The notes beneath the pieces were generated by a model. The model worked only from the letters and a program-made list of their open reading frames with translations. It searched no databases and had not been told where the DNA came from. From Apiotrichum sp. Y4204 (lineage: Eukaryota > Basidiomycota > Tremellomycetes > Trichosporonales > Trichosporonaceae), in the NCBI GenBank assembly GCA_025531455.1, contig JAMYHL010000027.1, forward strand, positions 248,001-312,000: a stretch of 64,000 bases of DNA, in the 5' to 3' direction. Below, in pieces: positions 11,538 through 21,238 of the stretch. Within the stretch, counting starts at the first letter, position 1; each line of letters opens with the position of its first letter. Made by a program: the position numbers and the translations under genes.

Positions 11538-13374
11538 TTACACCGCCCGAACAAGAAGGGGCATCTGCGGTCCCTTGTCTTCTTGTCCCTTGATAATTGT
11601 GCGCTGGATGACGCTAGATGTATCAGCGAGAGTTCTCAACCTGTTCCAAAAATCAAAACTTACAGCCATGTCCGCCCAATCTCGGGCCTGCTGGGTGGCA
11701 GCTCAAACGCGAACGCGCGGATAAGCACGAAGAGGATCACCTTCATCTCCGTGATCGTAAGCCTGTGACCGATGCAGTTGTGCGGCCCGCCGAGGAATGT
11801 CATTATGTTACCCCAAACGCCCGGGACGTTGGGGCGCTTCTCGTCGCTGTCGAAGCGGTCGGGGTTGAACTCGCGGGCGTCCGGACCCCAGATCGACGAC
11901 ATTTGGTTGATGTACGCAATGGCTGGGAGTGTGAGAAGAAAATACAGTGGTAAACGGTGGTAGACTCACGAATCGCAATTTGCTCGTCCTTGGCCACGTG
12001 TAGCTCGGTAATGAGCTTGCCGTTCCGGCCGCGAATCGGCGTTTCGAGCGGCACAACGGTCCTCTCGGTAGCAACTCGCGCTGAGAAGGGCACAGGTGGT
12101 TCCAGACGGAGCGTCTCGCGCACGACATTGTCGAGGTATCGAAGTCCGTTGAGGGTGTCGCTGGGATGGTCAGTTGCGTTCTCATTGCCATCACGGCAAC
12201 TCACTGGTCGGGGTCCTCTTCGTACACGCCCTGCACCTCTTCGCGGAGCCGATCCTGGACGTCGGGGTGTAAAGCCAAAAGATAGAGGCACCAAGTAAGG
12301 GCTGTCGCGGTTGTCTCGTGGCCAGCAAAGAGGAGAGTGGCGATCTGGTCGACGACCTCGAGGTCGTCCAGCCGTTGGTCCTCGCGGAGATCAGGAGCCA
12401 TGTTGGCCTTCATGAGTAGCGTAAGGACATCCTTGCCAGGCGTGTCCTTTTCGACGCTGGAGCCATGAGACGCGAGTTGACGCTTCCTGTCGGCTACGAG
12501 AACGGAGGCTGTTGCACGGCTCGCTTTCAGAACCTTCCCGCGCGGGTTCGGCTGACTATTAGTTTACTATTCTGAGCGCAGTCAGGCTCCCAACACTCAC
12601 CGTGAAGTACCGCGAGATGGGCAGCTCCATGTGGAGTAGCGCAAGGAGCGACATCTTGAGGCCCTCAGCCTGTCCGTGGGTGTAAGCTGCGCGGAGGCTG
12701 TTCGGCTTGTCATCCAAAGCCCCGAGATCGTGGTCAAAGCCGACGGCACCGATAATGTCCAGGGACACATCCGAGAGCTGTTGGATCATCTCCATCTCGC
12801 GGGCTCCCGGCTGCGGGCCGTCCTCCACCAGGCGCTGCATCCGACGACGAAGTGTGATTGCCTTCTCGAAGATCATGGGCGTCATCGCCTGGACCTGGAC
12901 CCATCCGAAGGCCGGGTTGAGGACACGACGCTGGCGGCGGTGCGTGTGGCCCTCGACCGTGACGAGACCTTTGCCCAGGACGTCGCTGAGGATAAGGTTG
13001 CCGCCCTTGCCCTTGATGAACATGTCTGGGTGCTGCAGGATGTGCTTGATTGCCGTAAAGTCGGTCGTGTAGGCTTGCAGCCCGCCGATCAGCCGGTGGT
13101 TGCGATAGGTCGGTCCATATTCGTCTCCCCAGAGGAACTGCGTTTCCGCCTGGCCGATTGTGAGGATATCACGCATGTTGCCAAACAGAAGACTCGTAGA
13201 CGGCGGGCCGGGAAGCTGGTAGAGACCGGAGAAGTGAGGCGCGATAAACAGGCTGTACAGGATATAGATCGTGAGGAGGGCGACGCCGCCAGCGCCAGCA
13301 AGGAGGAGCCATCTCGCCGTTGTCGCGGGCCAGTCGAGGCCTGCTGCCTCGAACACCTGTTGGAAGGAGATCAT
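11538..13374 (-). CDS. Membrane-anchored cytochrome P450 monooxygenase
   Basis: The predicted protein has about 548 residues in five exons, starting at ATG 13374 (MISFQQVFEAAGL). The order is: an N-terminal membrane anchor (WLLLAGAGGVALLTIYILY), a Pro-rich hinge LPGPPS, the oxygen-binding I-helix motif LFAGHETTATAL, the K-helix ETLR, the PERF-like region REFNPDRFDS, and the haem loop FLGGPHNCIGHR with the axial Cys. The last exon, 11538 to about 11609, is recovered by a GTAAGT...CTAG intron and ends LLVRAV. The other introns are near 12580, 12195 and 11945. It acts on the ER face with a cytochrome P450 reductase. Layout and the GHETT motif resemble the CYP4-like/CYP5139-type fungal fatty-acid or alkane hydroxylases, which is only a guess. 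Confidence 0.92.
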
Positions 13375-14366
13375 TGCGAGGTTATGGGACTCCACGAAGG
13401 AGTTTTGGTAGTGTGAACTAGCGGAGACCTGTTCAAGATGTCAGATGGCGTTGCCTTCATATAGGACGTACTTTGTTGGTTCTTCATATCTCGCGCTTCG
13501 CACGCGTTTGCTGTGAACACATCATGGATCGAACATGTCATGGATCGTGAGTGCCCATGTGCTGTCTATTCTGTTTGTGGAGGGTGTGCATTGCCCGGGT
13601 AGCCGGGTGGCGGTGTCTTGGCTGCACGCTTGAACATCAGTTGGAGGGGGTGATGGCCGGTGCCCAGTGATCCGGTGAATGGGTTGTTTTAGTTGTGTTA
13701 GCTGTTCGGGCACGGCTTCGGCCATTTTCCATGACCGCCTTTAGCTTTCCGGGGCATCGCGCACACGACTGCAGCTCGGGAGCGGGCACCATCTCAAGCT
13801 CTCAAGGTTACCGGGTGCGAAGCCGACGGCCCGATTCACCGTCCTGCAAGCCACTGTCGTCATAGCATGTACCCTATTCGTTGCCCCCTCTCCAATGGTC
13901 CGGCCAGTCCGAGCGGCGATGTGACAAACTGGTCGTTATCACCGTCTGTAACAAACCGGTCGTTATCACCGTCCGAGTCGCCGAACCAGCAACGCCGAAC
14001 AGCGTTCCGGGGATATCTCGGGATTCGGCTCCCGTGTCGTTGAGATTCCAGCCGGAACAAAGAATGTGGAGTCCCACGTACCCAGATGGTTCTCCATTCC
14101 ATTCCAGGCCAAGATCAGATGCCACTCTCACGTGCCACACCATTCCACGCCGTATCGCGTATCGATATCCACGATCCATCCACGAGTTGTCTTATCACCA
14201 CAGCGCCTCCAGGACAAGACCGGAGGTTTGGCAGTCAGCTGACCCTTCGATGAACAAACACAGATACTGAGTCGAGATGTTGACACGCATCTCAACGCGC
14301 CAGTAATAGCATTAACCTTGAAGCGACTATAAGCATCTGATCTCTAGTATCTATTCCGGCAACTCT
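13375..14366. other. Intergenic region, about 1 kb
   Basis: This is the presumed P450 promoter plus the 3' flank of the reductase gene. It contains a small direct repeat at 13924-13973. No coding frame is supported. Confidence 0.5.
13924..13973 (+). repeat. Short direct repeat, 23 bp twice
   Basis: Two copies of a 23-base unit (13924-13946 and 13951-13973) differ at one position and start 27 bases apart. The unit contains GGTCGTTATCACCGTC. It lies about 550-600 bases upstream of the P450 start and could be a paired protein-binding site or a chance duplication. Confidence 0.6.
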
Positions 14367-15735
14367 CTAGTCATCGTCATCGATCGTTGGATCGACCTTG
14401 ACGAGGATTTTGCCACTAGCATGGCCGGCAAGGAGCTTGGCGAACGCCTGCGGCGCCTCCTCAAACTTCCAGATGCTATCGCGCGTGATCGTCAGCCCGG
14501 GAAGTGCAGCCGCGCCTTCGCGGATGATCCGCTCGGGGCGGGCATTAAGCCGCACATGGTGGTACCGCGGTGAGGCCCGGTAGAACAGGTTGTGCACGCT
14601 CGATGTGCTGATGTCGACGAGGCCGTAAGAGGCCGGGCGGAGTCCCACTGTGGCGAAGTGTCCCCCCTTCCGGAGGTACGACGCGTTGCCAGACCAAAGG
14701 GACGCGATACCTAGCGCGTCGATCACCGCGTCGAATGGTGCGCCTGGGTGCTTCGCCAGCTGCTGTACCACGTCGCCGGTTGTGTAGTCGATTGTCTGGG
14801 GTCAGCAAAAGGCGATGTCAAAGTCTTACTTCGTTTGCCCCAAGTTTGATTGCGTTGGCGGACTTGGACGCTGAGCATACGCCGATGACAACCCCCTCGT
14901 CACCTACGGCGCGGCGCGCAAGCTGCACGACCAGTCCACCAACGCTGCCAGACGCCGCATTCACGACGACCTTGTTCCCGGGGGAGAGCCGTGCCTCCCT
15001 CACGAGTGCTTGTGCAGTCACCACGGGGATGGTGGTTGCGCCGTCTGCGAGGGGCACGCCGGCGGGGAGTTCGGCGAGAGCGCTCCGCGGAACAGAGATG
15101 TACTCTGCCAATGCGCCGGTGCCGGTCATCCACGAGTTGACGGGTATGCTGCCCGCTACGCGCTCTCCTGTCCCGACTACGACACCGCTAAAGTCCAGCT
15201 CTGGGATTCGGCCGGACATTAGCGGTATCGCCATCATCAGGTCTGTCGCGGGATTCAAGCCGGCATACGCCACCTTCACGAGCACGTTGCTGCTCGTCTT
15301 GGCCTTTGGTGTTGGTCGTGAGCGCAGCTCCAGCTTCGGCGGCTCGCCCGGCGAGGCGATGAACCACGCGCGAGATTCCTCTGGAACCGCGGTCGGTGTC
15401 TGGGGAGTCGAGTGCGACACGGCTTGAGTGGTCTCCGGGGCGGCTTGAGTGGTCTCCGGCACGGATTGAGTGGTCTCCGGAACGGCTCGAGTGGTCTCCG
15501 GTACGGCTGGAGTGGCCACGGGGGCGGCTTGAGGAGCGGCCGCAATTGTAGCTTCAGGAACGCTCTCGACCGTCGGCCCGGAATCGCCCTGGACCTCGGC
15601 GTGAGCGGTCGGCTCGGATGCAGCTTCGGGTGTCACCTCGACTGCTTCCGGAGTCGCCGCTGCGGCCGTCTGAGGAGTCGCCTGTTCCATAGGTTGTAAG
15701 GTGTTTTCGGCGTCTTGAGGGGTAGAATGGGACAT
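14367..15735 (-). CDS. Zinc-less MDR-family oxidoreductase with a repeat-rich N-terminal extension
   Basis: This NAD(P)H-dependent medium-chain reductase is of the quinone oxidoreductase/RTN4IP1-like type. The catalytic unit begins near residue 122 (ESRAWFIASPGEPP). It has AGLNPATD where zinc alcohol dehydrogenases have their ligand Cys, then PELDFSGVVVG and the cofactor loop NAASGSVGGLVVQLA. One intron, 14796-14829 (34 nt), has a CTGACCCCAG end. The start is ATG at 15735; the frame upstream begins at a non-ATG codon. The first 120 residues are Ala/Pro/Thr/Glu-rich and disordered, with four copies of VPETTQ-like units (about 78-105). The initial SHSTPQ reappears near residue 107, as if the N-terminus had been duplicated. 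The extension is not expected in this family. Its substrate is unknown. Confidence 0.87.
15422..15526 (-). repeat. 21-bp tandem repeat encoding VPETTQ units
   Basis: Units start at 15422, 15443, 15464 and 15485, with a decayed fifth copy at 15506. Each holds GAGTGGTCTCCGG on the plus strand and encodes seven residues on the minus strand. It sits inside the disordered N-terminus of the MDR oxidoreductase. Confidence 0.85.
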
Positions 15736-16195
15736 GATGTGGTTGTTTGTGAATGTGTGAGTCAAGGGATATGTAAGAATGGGCAATGTCAATGACTACT
15801 CCCGCCCCATCTTATGTATCCTCATGGCTCGGTCATGGCCCGTATTTCTGTTCTGGTCAGTAGCCAAGCAACGGAACAATGGGACGTGGATAACAATGAC
15901 AATGCGCAAAATCCGGATGGTGGCGTCTGCGGCTCACGCGGTGGCAATGGGCCGTGATTCGGTGCGGAGGTAAGGGTCACCCACACCGGCCTCGCCACCA
16001 AAGGCACGATCAGATCAGATCGTTGGAACCAACCTGCCCAATCCTCAAGTAAACTGTTCGTTGCAGTGCAGTTGGCACCGTGGTGCGTCTTTGCTATCTC
16101 GGAGGCACCTCCCTCGGGTGAGCTGATAGTCCACTCCCAAGCGGCTCTATGACATGCTTGTCTACGCCTACAACAGTTACTGTAAATGTATGACT
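15736..16195. other. Intergenic region
   Basis: This is the promoter of the MDR oxidoreductase and the 3' flank of the methylthiotransferase gene. No gene is supported. Confidence 0.5.
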
Positions 16196-18022
16196 CTAGA
16201 GTACAAGCTTCTTACCGATCGGCTGGGGATGGTTCTTGTAGAACTCTACAAGGGTCGTTTTCTGCAGCGCGGTACCAGTCAAGCTCCCTTGGGAAGCAGA
16301 GTTGACGTGTACGGCGACATAGTCTCCTGGCTGGAGGGAGTCGAGCGACATGTCTGCAGAGGCGGTATCTGCGATGAACACGCGGCGCCCGCCATCATCC
16401 GTGCCCGCATGCCGACTGGGCGTATTCCGAGACTTGGTGACCCCGGAATACAACACGAGCTGCACGCTGCCGACGAGCGCAGCGTTGCGCTCTCCTGCGC
16501 GCCGGTTAAACGTCTCCATGATCTCCTGCAGGCGCCGGTCCTTGTCCGCCTGCGGCACGTTGTCGGCGCAGTTGCGGTGCGCGTGCGTCTTCTCGCGCAT
16601 CGAGTAGGCGAACATGAACGCGCGGTCGAACGCCACCTCGTCCATGACCTCGACAGTCTCGCGGTGCTCGGCTTCCGTTTCTTCGCAAAACCCGGCGATG
16701 ACGTCGGTACTCAGCGACGCGTCTGGGATCACTGCGCGAATGTGCTCTGCAAGCTGGACAAATGCCTCACGCGAGTATCCGCGACGCATGCGCGCCAGTG
16801 TTGTCGTCGACCCAGACTGGAGGGGAAGATGGACTCGGCGGCAAACGTTGGGGAAGTCGCGAATAACAGCCAGAAGCTCGTCGGGGAAGTCCTTCGGATG
16901 CGGGGAGGTAAACCGAATGCGAACCTCTGGGTCGACGGCTGCCACGGCTGCCAGAAGATCTGCAAAACGTCGGCCACCCTCTTTTTTGCGGTAGATGGTA
17001 GAAAAGCCCTCCGAAAGGTTACCAGAGGTTTCTGGGAGAGTGAACGCATCGCTGCTTGAGGTATCGCGGTACGAGTTAACGTTCTGACCCAGGAGCGTGA
17101 CCTCCTTGACGCCACTTGCAGCCAAACGGCGGACCTCGGCGACGACGCTGTCGATATCTCGGGAGCGTTCGGTACCGCGCGTGAAAGGGACAATGCAGAA
17201 CGAGCACATGTTGTTGCACCCCCGCATGATGGACACAAACGCCGAGTGCGGGTTCTTGTCGTCCATGCGCACGGGAGTAATGTCGGCATACGTCTCGTCC
17301 GCGGAGAGCATCACATTGGCGACTCCGTCGGCGCTCAGTGGTCGCAGGGACAGGAGACGGGGAAGGGAGCGATACGCGTCGGGGCCACACACGACGTCGG
17401 CGCCGCGGTCCAAGAGCTTCTCCTTCAGTCGCTCGGCCATGCATCCCAGCACGCCAACTGTAGGTGGTGCGCCACCCTGCTTCCCCCGCTGGCCCTTGAG
17501 ATGCGACAGGCGGCCCCAAATACGCTCCTCGGCCTTGTCGCGCACCGCACATGTCATGAGGAAGATGACGTCCGCGTTCTCGAGCTCCATCGTGCGCGAG
17601 TATCCGCTCTTGTTTAGAACGGACATGAGAATCTCCGTGTCGCTCACGTTCATCTGGCACCCGTACACCTCGATGTAGTATTGCCGGCCCTCGCCCCAGT
17701 CCGAGACAGGCAGGTACGGAATGGCATCCGGCTCCGCATGGCTCGCGTTGGGGTCCGGCACGAGGGATTCGGACAGGAAGTGCTGCAGTGACGGGCCGCG
17801 GCGGTTGTCGAAGAGCAGCCTACTACGCTTGCCGTTGCCTTTTGGAGATCGGCTGACTCTTGTGCTCTCGGACGGTGATGGCGAGGCACTGCCCGAGCTT
17901 TCGGCTGCTGTCGAGGTTGAGGCGTATCGGTACCCAGACGAGCAGAGGGGGGCTGAATGTCGAGCTGAGATCGCACGGCAGGTAGACACGGTGCTGCCAA
18001 TCGCGGCGGCAAGAGGACGCAT
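16196..18022 (-). CDS. CDK5RAP1: Mitochondrial tRNA methylthiotransferase, CDK5RAP1/MiaB type
   Basis: This radical-SAM enzyme adds a 2-methylthio group to N6-isopentenyl-adenosine at tRNA position 37. It has 608 residues in one uninterrupted exon. The N-terminal UPF0004 domain has the three cluster cysteines in YGCQMN (about 121), MTCAVRDKAEERIWGRL (about 156) and LGCMAERLKEKL (about 192). The radical-SAM motif is RGCNNMCSFCIVPFTRG (about 268-275). VHLPLQSGS and DVIAGFCEETE follow, then a C-terminal TRAM domain ending in GKKLVL. Starting at ATG 18022 gives an Arg- and Ser-rich, acid-free leader typical of mitochondrial import. An in-frame ATG at 18109 exists but would bury it. The family is absent from Saccharomyces. 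Assignment to CDK5RAP1 rather than CDKAL1 rests on the overall bacterial MiaB-like layout. Confidence 0.93.
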   Translation of the reverse strand: MRPLAAAIGSTVSTCRAISARHSAPLCSSGYRYASTSTAAESSGSASPSPSESTRVSRSPKGNGKRSRLLFDNRRGPSLQHFLSESLVPDPNASHAEPDAIPYLPVSDWGEGRQYYIEVYGCQMNVSDTEILMSVLNKSGYSRTMELENADVIFLMTCAVRDKAEERIWGRLSHLKGQRGKQGGAPPTVGVLGCMAERLKEKLLDRGADVVCGPDAYRSLPRLLSLRPLSADGVANVMLSADETYADITPVRMDDKNPHSAFVSIMRGCNNMCSFCIVPFTRGTERSRDIDSVVAEVRRLAASGVKEVTLLGQNVNSYRDTSSSDAFTLPETSGNLSEGFSTIYRKKEGGRRFADLLAAVAAVDPEVRIRFTSPHPKDFPDELLAVIRDFPNVCRRVHLPLQSGSTTTLARMRRGYSREAFVQLAEHIRAVIPDASLSTDVIAGFCEETEAEHRETVEVMDEVAFDRAFMFAYSMREKTHAHRNCADNVPQADKDRRLQEIMETFNRRAGERNAALVGSVQLVLYSGVTKSRNTPSRHAGTDDGGRRVFIADTASADMSLDSLQPGDYVAVHVNSASQGSLTGTALQKTTLVEFYKNHPQPIGKKLVL

Positions 18023-18231
18023 GGCGAGTGGAAACGCGGGTATCGACAGGGAGTGTAGGTGACCGTGAATGTTGCAACAACAACTTTTTTGGCTTTCGTT
18101 CGCGGTCATTTTAATTCGACCAATTGCATCGGTATTCTCCGAAAATTACCCGAACACCCCTTCTTGACCATCCTACTCCTCATCGTTGCTTACTTGCTTC
18201 ATACATGCTCCAAGACCTGTACTTTGCACGG

Positions 18232-19167
18232 CTACAGCTCAAGCTCCCACATCTCGCCGACCTGCCGCGCCCCAAACCGATCGTGTTCCTCCGTCTCGAC
18301 GAGCACGAACCCACGCTTGGCGTACATGCTGCGCGCGGCCGTGAGCTGGCGGTGGGTCCAAAGCTCGACCTTGGCGTACCCCTTCTCGCGGGCAAAGGCC
18401 AGACTCTCATCGACGAGGCGGCTGCCAATACCAAGGCCGCGCGCGGCGGCAGTGAGGAATATAAGGCGAATTTTGGCTACGCCCTCGCGGGCACGCATCA
18501 GGAATACAGAGCCGACGCGCTCCCCGTCCACCTCGGCTATCCACCCGCGCTCGCACGTCGGGTCCATCTTCGAAATGTCTACACACACCTGCGCCACAAT
18601 CCCCTCAAACTCGCCGCCCCACCCGTACTCTTCCGCGTAGATCTCTGCGTGCTGCTGCAGCACCCAGCCGAGGTCCCCGGGGCGCAGGTCGCGGAGTGTA
18701 ATGGTCGGAGTGGGCGCCGAGGACGGGTCCAGGATTCGCTCAATGTTGCGCATGGACTGGACGAGCGTCGTCCGTTGCTCCTCGGTGAGGGAGGCGAGGA
18801 GCGCAGTCTGCTGTGCCTGCGATGTGGCGTTGACGGGGGCATACGCCTCGAGGCCCTTTGCAGTGATGAATAACAGGCTCTGACGCTGGTCGCGTGGGTT
18901 AGGCTTGCGCGAAATCCATCCTGATGTCTCGAATCGCTTCAGGATGCGCGAGAGATAGCCATCGTCGACGCCGAGCGTGCGCGCGAGGACGGACGCGACG
19001 CAGGACTCGGAGTTGGCGAGCTCATACAAAATCCGGGTCTCGGTGAGGGAGAGGTCGGAGGACAGCGCAAGGACGCCTGCACGCCGCGTGTAGAACCGGT
19101 TGAAGTGGCGGACTGCCTTGACCTGCTCGGGGTCGGGCATGGTGTGTGTCGTGTCAACCCTTGGCAT
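18232..19167 (-). CDS. MarR regulator-GNAT acetyltransferase fusion, bacterial type
   Basis: The protein has 311 residues and no intron. Residues about 10-150 are a MarR-type winged helix: AVRHFNRFYTRRAGVL, then LSLTETRILYELA, and the recognition region LGVDDGYLSRILKRFETSGWISRKPNPRDQR, here noted in pieces only. Residues about 165-305 are a GNAT domain with the acetyl-CoA loop RGLGIGSRLVDE and the late segment TAARSMYAKRGFVLVE. This two-domain arrangement is well known in bacteria. In a fungal chromosome it points to horizontal transfer (inference). The start could be ATG 19167, 19140 or 19302; I prefer 19167 because the MarR homology begins just after it. Whether it still binds DNA is unknown: no nuclear signal is obvious. 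The acetylated substrate is unknown. Confidence 0.9.
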   Translation of the reverse strand: MPRVDTTHTMPDPEQVKAVRHFNRFYTRRAGVLALSSDLSLTETRILYELANSESCVASVLARTLGVDDGYLSRILKRFETSGWISRKPNPRDQRQSLLFITAKGLEAYAPVNATSQAQQTALLASLTEEQRTTLVQSMRNIERILDPSSAPTPTITLRDLRPGDLGWVLQQHAEIYAEEYGWGGEFEGIVAQVCVDISKMDPTCERGWIAEVDGERVGSVFLMRAREGVAKIRLIFLTAAARGLGIGSRLVDESLAFAREKGYAKVELWTHRQLTAARSMYAKRGFVLVETEEHDRFGARQVGEMWELEL

Positions 19168-20285
19168 TGTTGAAAAATATGGGAACACGTCGGGGTCGTT
19201 GGACGGGCGGATTTGAGTCCAGGTGTAAGAAACAGGTGTGTGGGGAGAGCGACAAAAGAGCCGAGTCAGCTGTGTTCTAGGTGCCGGCCATTTATCAAAC
19301 ATGCCAAATACGCTCTACACTCCTCGCATCAGCAACCGGCCCCACCAGGACAAAAATTGGTTGCCAGAGTCAGGTATTTGGGAATTTACCTGACTCGGTC
19401 AACTTTCTCGAGTCGGCCACCTCCGCTGTTCAGAGTCGTACGCGTGAAGATCAGATTGCCAATACCGTCGAGGTCGTTTACATCCGGTCCACAGTTCCTA
19501 CGAGATGCCCCGTTCCAGCGCACGAATGCACTCACCACCCATCCGCCTCACTTATCCGCCATTGGCCTAGAGAACCAGGCACCCCCAAGCGACATCGAGA
19601 CGCTGGACTGAACGTCGACGCTCCCTCCCAAGACCACGGATTCAGTGCGGCGGCCGGGTATGAGGTGAATGGCTCGCGAGTGTGCGGCATCATCGTAGTC
19701 CAGATCCGAAGGGGTGGTGGGCTGGGACGGCCGCCGGCGGGGCGGACGACACGGTTGCGTTGCTGTCGACGTGTCAGTAAACCGTTAGTCTCATGACTGG
19801 TCAGGTTGCTATAAAGAGTGAGTAGTATCATGAAGGCAACAAGCGAGGCAGGAGAAAGGCAATGGTATGATGGTAATGCCTATTCTAATCTGTGAGATCA
19901 TGAGGCCCATCAACGGTACGGATCCACACACTGGCCCGACGTTCCATTCCCGACAGACATGTACAGACAATGACCAAGTCCGACGGGTCTTCTGAATGCG
20001 CAGGTCAGTCCTGAAGAGAACCCTGGTACCCTGACAAGCACATCGCGCGCTGCAGACCATTGGCTGCCATTGTGTACTGGGAAATGCATGTGTCGGAATT
20101 CACAATATCTATGTACACAGTCTTGAGTCTCGTCGGGAACGCGCAGTCGGAACAGGAACGGGTATCACAGTCTCAGTCGATATATAACCCCAATGGAAGA
20201 GAAACGGGTATGCCTGGAGACAAGCCGTGCAGCTTGGAGCGCCGGCGGGGCGCTCGGGCGCGCGCATGTCCCCAACATCGGATGT
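19168..20285. other. Intergenic region, 1.1 kb
   Basis: This separates two minus-strand genes and holds the promoter of the MarR-GNAT gene and the 3' flank of the WW protein gene. No supported frame was found. Confidence 0.5.
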
Positions 20286-21238
20286 TTACCAGCGGCCGCC
20301 AAAGTTGTTCTGCTGGAGGAACGGAGGCGGGCCCATGCTGTGGCTGTACTTGTTCTTCTTCTTGTTCTGACCGTCAGCGAATGTCATATGTGGCTGCAGG
20401 GGCAAAGCCGCGTTGGTACACACCTTGAGAAGATGCTCAATGAGCACGGCGCCACCGGCACCGATACCGCCGGCCATGAAGTTGCCCGTCTTCTTGCCCA
20501 TAAACTTGTTGAGAAGCATACCAGCCGCGGCACCACCGACGGCGGTACCGAAACCACGCTCGCCAGGCTGGCCACCACCGGGAGCGCTGTCGTCGGCGAC
20601 CTGGTAGCCGGGGGCGAGCGCGCGGGTGCCACCGGACTGCTGGTCTGCAGCGATCTGCTCAGGCGCGACCTGCCCGGGGGCAAGGGACGGGTGGGTCCAC
20701 GAAGTGGTCGGGGGGTTGGTCGTGGGGTTCACCTGTGGAACAGTCAGCATTGGCCGAGGGGGGTAGGTGGATGCGGGATGCGCTGCACGTCGCGGCCGGG
20801 CGCCCATGACGGTATCCATTTCGAGTTTGAAAGCATACTCACGTAGTAGACACACTGGTACTGCTCGTCGTACTGGCGGATCCAGGGCTGGGGGAGGTCC
20901 TCGTGAAGCGCCTTCTCATCGTCGTCCTGGTAGCCCGAGTTGAACGAGGGCGGGCCGGAGGGCGGGCCGCCGAACTGCTGCTGGCCGTAGCCCTGGTTCT
21001 GCCCGTACTGGTTCTGCTGGCCATACTGGTCGCCGCCGTACTGGGGCTGGCCGTACTGGGGCTGCTGACCGTACTGGTTCTGCTGACCGTACTGGTTCTG
21101 CTGGCCGTACTGGTCGCCACCGTACGAGGGCTGGCCGTACGAGGGCTGGCCGTACTGCTGTTGCGGCTGCTGCCACTGGTTGTTGTTGTTGTAGTCCTGG
21201 CCGTAGCCGCCGCCGCCGTACTGGTTGTTGAAAGCCAT
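20286..21238 (-). CDS. WW-domain protein with YGQ-rich N-terminus and glycine zipper
   Basis: Three exons (20843-21238, 20424-20732, 20286-20366) encode 261 residues. The introns are 110 and 57 nt with GT-AG ends and a CTGAC branch. Residues 1-105 are a low-complexity prion-like stretch of Gln, Tyr, Gly and Asn with [10 protein letters not shown] repeats. A WW domain spans about 115-147, with the two spaced Trp in [11 protein letters not shown] and PPTTSWTHP; the first intron splits it between the two tyrosines of the middle strand. It should bind a Pro-rich partner. Residues about 185-235 hold a glycine zipper ([13 protein letters not shown] and [16 protein letters not shown]), as in membrane-associated or self-assembling proteins. 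The C-terminus is short, basic, then Pro/Gln-rich. Function is unknown. The YGQ repeats echo those at the end of the Cys-repeat membrane protein at 3-5 kb. Confidence 0.87.
20916..21225 (-). repeat. Degenerate CAGTACGG (YGQ-coding) repeat region
   Basis: The plus strand repeats CTGGCCGTACTG and CTGACCGTACTGGTT with irregular spacing. On the minus strand these encode QYGQ units of the WW protein. The irregular spacing and GC-rich third positions suggest old slippage rather than a fresh array. Confidence 0.75.

Noticed and set aside
5430..15735. CoA ligase, permease, P450 and MDR reductase as a secondary-metabolite cluster
   Set aside because: No polyketide synthase, non-ribosomal synthetase, terpene cyclase or pathway regulator is present, and a plain membrane protein lies among them. 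Ordinary genome neighbourhood is more likely.
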